Notes under the pieces: generated by a model | What the model was told of the DNA's origin: nothing | The model's database searches: none | Seen by the model: only the letters and a program-made list of their open reading frames with translations | Program-made: the position numbers and the translations under genes | In this document: one piece after another, positions 5,559 through 8,610 of the stretch | Position numbering within the stretch: the stretch's first letter is position 1 | How the letters are laid out: every line of letters starts with the position of its first letter | Assembly: GCA_001751005.1 (NCBI GenBank) | Contig: MAXL01000129.1 | Location: 1-8,610 of the forward strand | Length of the DNA stretch: 8,610 nt | DNA from: Desulfobacterales bacterium S5133MH16 | GTDB lineage: Bacteria > Desulfobacterota > Desulfobacteria > Desulfobacterales > UBA11574 | Direction of reading: 5' to 3'

Positions 5559-7751
5559 ATGACTTTTTATAGCATTCCGCCATTTTTGACATTGTGCTGC
5601 TTTCTCGGCCTTGCCGTTCTGACTATTTTCTATGGACCCAGAACAAAAACCAACTTGCTTTTTTTTACAATCTGCATACTGGGTTCTTTTCTTTATATCG
5701 ACATACTTTTCGCATTCAATATCACATCGGAAAAAACCGCTCTTTGGGTCAGTCGTACGGATCATTTTTTCATTGTGTATGTATTTCCCGTATACATTCA
5801 TTTTTTTCATACTTATCTCAACATTTCGGGACGAAAATGGCTTATCCGGAGTGCATATGCCTATGCATTTATTCTGATGTGCGTTACGCCCACGCCTTAT
5901 TATATCGAATCCATGCAGAAACATTATTTCGGTTATTTTGCAAAGGGCGGAATCCTTTATCCTTTTTCAGGACTGGCCGCGATCTTCGTTACCCTGTATG
6001 TTTTGGTACAGTTGTTGAGTGCCATCCGTAAAGAGACAAACAGCTCCCACAAAAACCGGCTTAAATATCTGTTTGTCGGATTTGGCATCATGGGCCTCAT
6101 GAACGGATTGAATGTCTTTCCGATCTATGGATATTCCGTATATCCCCCCGGCAATTTAAGTTTTATTCCCCTTATTATTTTTGCTGTGGGACTTTTTAAG
6201 CACGATCTTCTTGACATGGGAATATTAATCAAGAAGAGTCTTGTCTATTCATTGCTGACCGCATTTCTGACCTGCTTATATGCTCTGATCATCATTATGG
6301 CGGATAGGGTCTTTAAGAATTTTAATTTTTCAGATTCCATTTATTTTCCCATATGCTTTTTTCTTTTGATCGCTTTTGTTTTCGGACCGTTAAAATCAAA
6401 AATACAGGTCGTTATCGATCGCATCTTCTACAAAGGCAAGTATGATTATCAGAAAACCATTAAACGGGTCAGCCAGTTGATCGTATCCGTGCTCGATTAT
6501 AAGGAGATCGGCAAACTTCTGATGGATACGGTCGTTGATACCATGAAGGTTCGTCATTGCGCTCTTTTTTTGAGGGATACATCCGGATTAAGTTTTATAA
6601 ATTTCTCCACCCGCGGGGAACCCATTGACCAGGGGCGCTCCATTTTGATAAACAACCACACTTGTGTGATCAAATTCATGAAAAATCAGCGCCGGCCCGT
6701 TATAAGGAAAAATCTTAAGCAAAAGATTTCATTGCCCGAGAAGCCGGATGTTCTCAAAGATATGGATGGGTTGGGCGCAGAAATTGTTCTTCCGATGATC
6801 TTTGAAGAAAATCTGAACGGATTTATTGTTCTGGGGGAGAAACTTTCCGGGGATCTTTTTACGCGTGAAGATATGGATCTTCTTGAAACACTTGCCGGAC
6901 AGAGTTCACTTGCTATTGAGAATGCCCGTTCCTATAAGTTGCTTAATGATCTGAAGGAGAATCTTGAGAAAAAGGTCGAAGAAAGGACCACAGATCTGAA
7001 ACACGCCCTGTCTGAAAAGGAGCGAACCCAGGAAATGTTAATCCGATCGGAAAGCCTTGCCGCAATCGGACAATTGGTTGCCGGCGTTGCCCATGAATTG
7101 AACAATCCGTTGACAACGGTTACAAGCCTGGTACAGGCCACCATAGAAGATATTGAGCAATGGGATGAACAGCAGCCTTTTGACCCGGACTTGATAGACG
7201 ATCTAAAGTTTGCCGATAAGGAGCTTGGCCGGGCCAAGTCGATTGTGGCAAGTCTTTTAGGGCTCTCCCGGCAGACCCAGACCTATTCGGAAGCGGTGAG
7301 CATCAATTCGGTTGTAAAAGATGCGTTACGGATTATGCACAACCAGTACAAACATCACGGTCTTGAAATCGTGGAAAATTATGACCGGGACCTCCCGGAT
7401 ATTCAGGGGAATTTTGCCAATTTGGGTCAGGTGGCGCTGAATATTATTCAAAATGCCATTCAGTCTATTATCCATAACAAGGGAGTTATATACCTTGATA
7501 CATGGTTCGACTCTGATGAACGCCAAGTGGTTTTTTCCTGCAAAGATACCGGGCCCGGCATTCCCGAATCTATCCGGCAGGATATTTTCAAGCCCTTTTT
7601 CACTACAAAAGAGGTTGGCAAGGGAACCGGCCTTGGATTATATATTTGTCATGAAATTGTTCGGAAACACAGCGGCACGTTAAAACTCAGAGACAGTGAC
7701 GGACCGGGTGCCGTATTTGAGGTAATGCTGCCCATAGATGGTAAATCTTGA
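5559..7751 (+). CDS. Multi-pass membrane sensor histidine kinase with GAF domain
   Basis: The 730-residue protein has about eight or nine predicted membrane segments in residues 8-280 (clear ones near 8-25, 33-53, 70-87, 95-112, 133-153, 169-187, 199-214, 228-248, 261-278), resembling the 7TM-type kinase sensor regions. A linker IDRIFYKGKYDYQKTI (286-301), common in this class, leads to a GAF-like domain (about 310-458), a coiled coil (about 460-500) and the kinase core. The core has phospho-acceptor H512 in GVAHELNNPL, N-box N632 (NIIQNAIQ), G1 DTGPGIP (663-669), F-box FKPFFTTK, and G2 GKGTGLGL (687-694). All catalytic boxes are intact, so it should be an active autokinase. There is no receiver domain and no response regulator in the window, so partner and signal are unknown. 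The gene starts six bases after recN without a strong ribosome site, which suggests translational coupling. Its TGA stop (7749-7751) lies inside the outer repeat of element B. Membrane layout distantly recalls PrsK-type kinases, but no exosortase genes are seen. Confidence 0.93.
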   Translation: MTFYSIPPFLTLCCFLGLAVLTIFYGPRTKTNLLFFTICILGSFLYIDILFAFNITSEKTALWVSRTDHFFIVYVFPVYIHFFHTYLNISGRKWLIRSAYAYAFILMCVTPTPYYIESMQKHYFGYFAKGGILYPFSGLAAIFVTLYVLVQLLSAIRKETNSSHKNRLKYLFVGFGIMGLMNGLNVFPIYGYSVYPPGNLSFIPLIIFAVGLFKHDLLDMGILIKKSLVYSLLTAFLTCLYALIIIMADRVFKNFNFSDSIYFPICFFLLIAFVFGPLKSKIQVVIDRIFYKGKYDYQKTIKRVSQLIVSVLDYKEIGKLLMDTVVDTMKVRHCALFLRDTSGLSFINFSTRGEPIDQGRSILINNHTCVIKFMKNQRRPVIRKNLKQKISLPEKPDVLKDMDGLGAEIVLPMIFEENLNGFIVLGEKLSGDLFTREDMDLLETLAGQSSLAIENARSYKLLNDLKENLEKKVEERTTDLKHALSEKERTQEMLIRSESLAAIGQLVAGVAHELNNPLTTVTSLVQATIEDIEQWDEQQPFDPDLIDDLKFADKELGRAKSIVASLLGLSRQTQTYSEAVSINSVVKDALRIMHNQYKHHGLEIVENYDRDLPDIQGNFANLGQVALNIIQNAIQSIIHNKGVIYLDTWFDSDERQVVFSCKDTGPGIPESIRQDIFKPFFTTKEVGKGTGLGLYICHEIVRKHSGTLKLRDSDGPGAVFEVMLPIDGKS

Positions 7752-7902
7752 TGGCTTCGTAAAAAGTCCAACTTCTGCGTTGCGCTGCATTCCTCGTCAC
7801 TGCGACGTACTAAAAGTACGTCTCATTCCTCGGAATTTGCGCGCCTTGAATTTGGAGATTTTTACTTTGCCATCAAAATATGACTTTTTACGAGAACGTC
7901 AA
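7748..7902 (-). repeat. Palindromic MITE-like element, copy B (inverted relative to copy A)
   Basis: This 155-base element is the reverse-oriented homologue of the one at 1129-1278. Its terminal inverted repeats are 7748-7768 and 7882-7902, sharing the inner core TCGTAAAAAGTC / GACTTTTTACGA. The centre is a hairpin GACGTACT (7804-7811), loop AAA, AGTACGTC (7815-7822). Its reverse complement aligns with copy A along the full length, including GGCAAAGTAAAAA, TTCAAGGCG, GGAATGAG, GCAGTGACGA and TTGGACTTTTTACGAAGCC, with scattered substitutions and a few bases of length difference. The left end overlaps the kinase stop codon. It may also act as a stem-rich 3' end for the kinase transcript, but no clean U-tract follows. 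Confidence 0.88.
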
Positions 7903-8011
7903 TCTTGACAATTTCGAAAAGATGATAAAAGATATTCAATATAACATTGAAATCTCGGTTCTCTGGGCCACGTCAGAGTTATCCGGCTCTACCTGAACAA
8001 ACGCCGTAAGA

Positions 8012-8133
8012 GTTTGAAGTAAACTAAAGTTTAAAGTGAGCTAAAGTTAAGGAATTTTGCCAATTATATAAAATCGCAGGAGCGTAGCGACTCCATAACT
8101 TTAGGCACTTCAGGTCACTTATCACTTTTAACT
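8012..8133. repeat. Second palindromic intergenic element with nested hairpin
   Basis: CTAAAGTTAAGGA (8041-8053) and TCCATAACTTTAG (8092-8104) are reverse complements at 12 of 13 positions. The pairing extends outward through AAGTG (8034-8038) and CACTT (8106-8110). Weaker symmetry continues to roughly 8012 and 8133 (AAGTTAAAAGTG-like sequence on both sides). The loop contains a nested stem GGAGCG (8079-8084) with CGaCTCC (8088-8094). The octamer CTAAAGTT occurs at 8024-8031 and 8041-8048, and inverted at 8097-8104. No similarity to elements A and B is visible, so this is a different repeat family. The outer boundaries are approximate. Confidence 0.6.
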
Positions 8134-8164
8134 TGTCCGGCTTGTAGGATGACAGACCCTTTTA

Positions 8165-8194
8165 GGATCAAAGCAAAGCCTGGCCCTTTGATTC
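8165..8194 (+). other. Short hairpin in the leader of the FmdB-like gene
   Basis: GGATCAAAG (8165-8173) can pair with CTTTGATTC (8186-8194) through nine pairs, one of them G-T, around a 12-base loop. It lies 24 bases before the AAAGGAG site. No U-run follows, so it is not a classical terminator, and it matches no riboswitch I recognise. Confidence 0.3.
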
Positions 8195-8233
8195 GGGATT
8201 CTTTACTAAAGATGGTTAAAGGAGAGTATAATT

Positions 8234-8479
8234 ATGCCGATATATGAGTTCAAATGTTTAAAATGCGAGGAATTCATTGAGATGCTTGTCATGAAGCAAG
8301 ATGACGAAATTGAACTAAAGTGCCCAAAGTGCGGCGGCGAGGAACTTGAACGGGTTCTGAGCACCACCAACTACACTATGGGCTATGGTTCCGGGGCAGG
8401 CACCGGGGTGAAATCTCAGACCAGGACCTGCCCAAGCGGCAGTTGCACCACCTATGAAGTACCCGGACACACACGGTAA
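8234..8479 (+). CDS. FmdB/CxxC_CxxC_SSSS-type zinc-ribbon protein
   Basis: This small 81-residue protein belongs to the FmdB-type putative regulatory family. It opens with the hallmark MPIYEFKCLKCEEFIEMLV, giving C8-x2-C11, followed by C30-P-K-C33-G, a four-cysteine zinc ribbon over residues 3-42. A Gly/Ser-rich linker (49-58) leads to a tail with C66 and C71 ending in VPGHTR, a tail style I associate with deltaproteobacterial members. The founding FmdB was proposed to regulate amide use in Methylophilus, but for most members no function is established; binding of nucleic acid or protein is only inferred from the zinc ribbon. The start is fixed by AAAGGAG at 8218-8224, nine bases upstream. 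It probably shares a transcript with the gene starting 20 bases downstream. Confidence 0.92.
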   Translation: MPIYEFKCLKCEEFIEMLVMKQDDEIELKCPKCGGEELERVLSTTNYTMGYGSGAGTGVKSQTRTCPSGSCTTYEVPGHTR

Positions 8480-8499
8480 GCGCTTTTCCTGGAAGAACT

Positions 8500-8610
8500 A
8501 TGCTTATTTACGATGATATATTTTCATGGAGCGGGTGGGGCGGCAAACTCATGCTCGGAAGCGGTAAGTGCCGGCTCCGGATCTATGATCTTAAAAAGGA
8601 TGATAAAAAA
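8500..8610 (+). CDS. Start of an unrecognised gene, cut by the window end
   Basis: An open frame begins at ATG 8500 and runs to the window edge without a stop (37 codons: MLIYDDIFSWSGWGGKLMLG, then a basic and charged stretch ending LKKDDKK). A GGAAGAA ribosome site (8491-8497) lies just upstream, and the spacing of 20 bases after the FmdB-like gene suggests co-transcription. The aromatic/glycine-rich start (FSWSGWGGK) is followed by a Leu/Arg-rich strand (KCRLRIYDL). I do not recognise the family with certainty; it reads like a conserved small cytoplasmic protein rather than a secreted or membrane protein. Confidence 0.65.
   Translation, partial: MLIYDDIFSWSGWGGKLMLGSGKCRLRIYDLKKDDKK

Larger units (their letters stand above)
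7752..8233. other. Intergenic region between kinase and FmdB-like gene
   Basis: This 482-base gap holds most of palindromic element B (to 7902), a roughly 100-base stretch of unique sequence, a second unrelated palindrome (about 8012-8133), a small hairpin at 8165-8194, and the AAAGGAG ribosome binding site of the next gene (8218-8224). A 38-codon open frame (7880-7996) begins inside element B but has no ribosome site. I see no other gene or RNA gene in it. Confidence 0.75.

Noticed and set aside
5445..5924. 159-codon minus-strand open frame across the recN-kinase junction
   Set aside because: It overlaps the conserved recN C-terminus and the first membrane segments of the kinase, and its translation shows no recognisable domain; a shadow frame.
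7905..7945. TTGACA at 7905-7910 as a promoter for the downstream genes
   Set aside because: It matches the -35 consensus perfectly, but no acceptable -10 hexamer lies 15-19 bases away, and it overlaps the direct repeat flanking element B.

Overview
The window looks like chromosome of an anaerobic Desulfobacterota (deltaproteobacterial) bacterium, most likely from the Desulfobacterales. This is inferred from the indolepyruvate:ferredoxin oxidoreductase pair, the style of the long histidine kinase, the FmdB-type small zinc-ribbon protein with a Cys-rich tail, moderate GC content, and intergenic spaces filled with palindromic repeats. No 16S rRNA or other taxonomic marker is present, so the assignment is provisional.

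Layout: 1-261 holds no gene but contains a long hairpin repeat (140-210). rdgB (262-903, minus strand) encodes a house-cleaning nucleotide pyrophosphatase. A 391-base divergent spacer (904-1294) carries candidate back-to-back promoters, a dyad between them, and a 150-base palindromic repeat (copy A) whose end lies just before the iorA ribosome binding site. Four plus-strand genes follow closely: iorA (1295-3148), iorB (3181-3786), recN (3849-5552) and a membrane histidine kinase (5559-7751). Spacers are 32, 62 and 6 bases, so they may form one transcription unit. The 482-base spacer 7752-8233 starts with a second copy (B) of the palindromic repeat, inverted relative to A, followed by an unrelated palindrome (about 8012-8133). 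The window closes with an FmdB-family zinc-ribbon gene (8234-8479) and the first 37 codons of an unrecognised gene (from 8500).

How the genes work together: IorA and IorB are the two subunits of one enzyme that oxidises aryl pyruvates to aryl-acetyl-CoA and reduces ferredoxin, a step of anaerobic aromatic amino acid breakdown. RecN acts in double-strand-break repair and RdgB removes deaminated purine nucleotides; they are transcribed in opposite directions and share only a genome-maintenance theme. The sensor kinase is all but fused to recN in transcriptional terms, but no response regulator lies in the window, so its output is unknown.

I did not find a clearly new multi-gene system. The most interesting material is non-coding: two inverted copies of a structured, MITE-like palindrome bracketing the ior-recN-kinase block, with a compensatory base-pair change in the central hairpin, plus two further palindromic repeats of different families.
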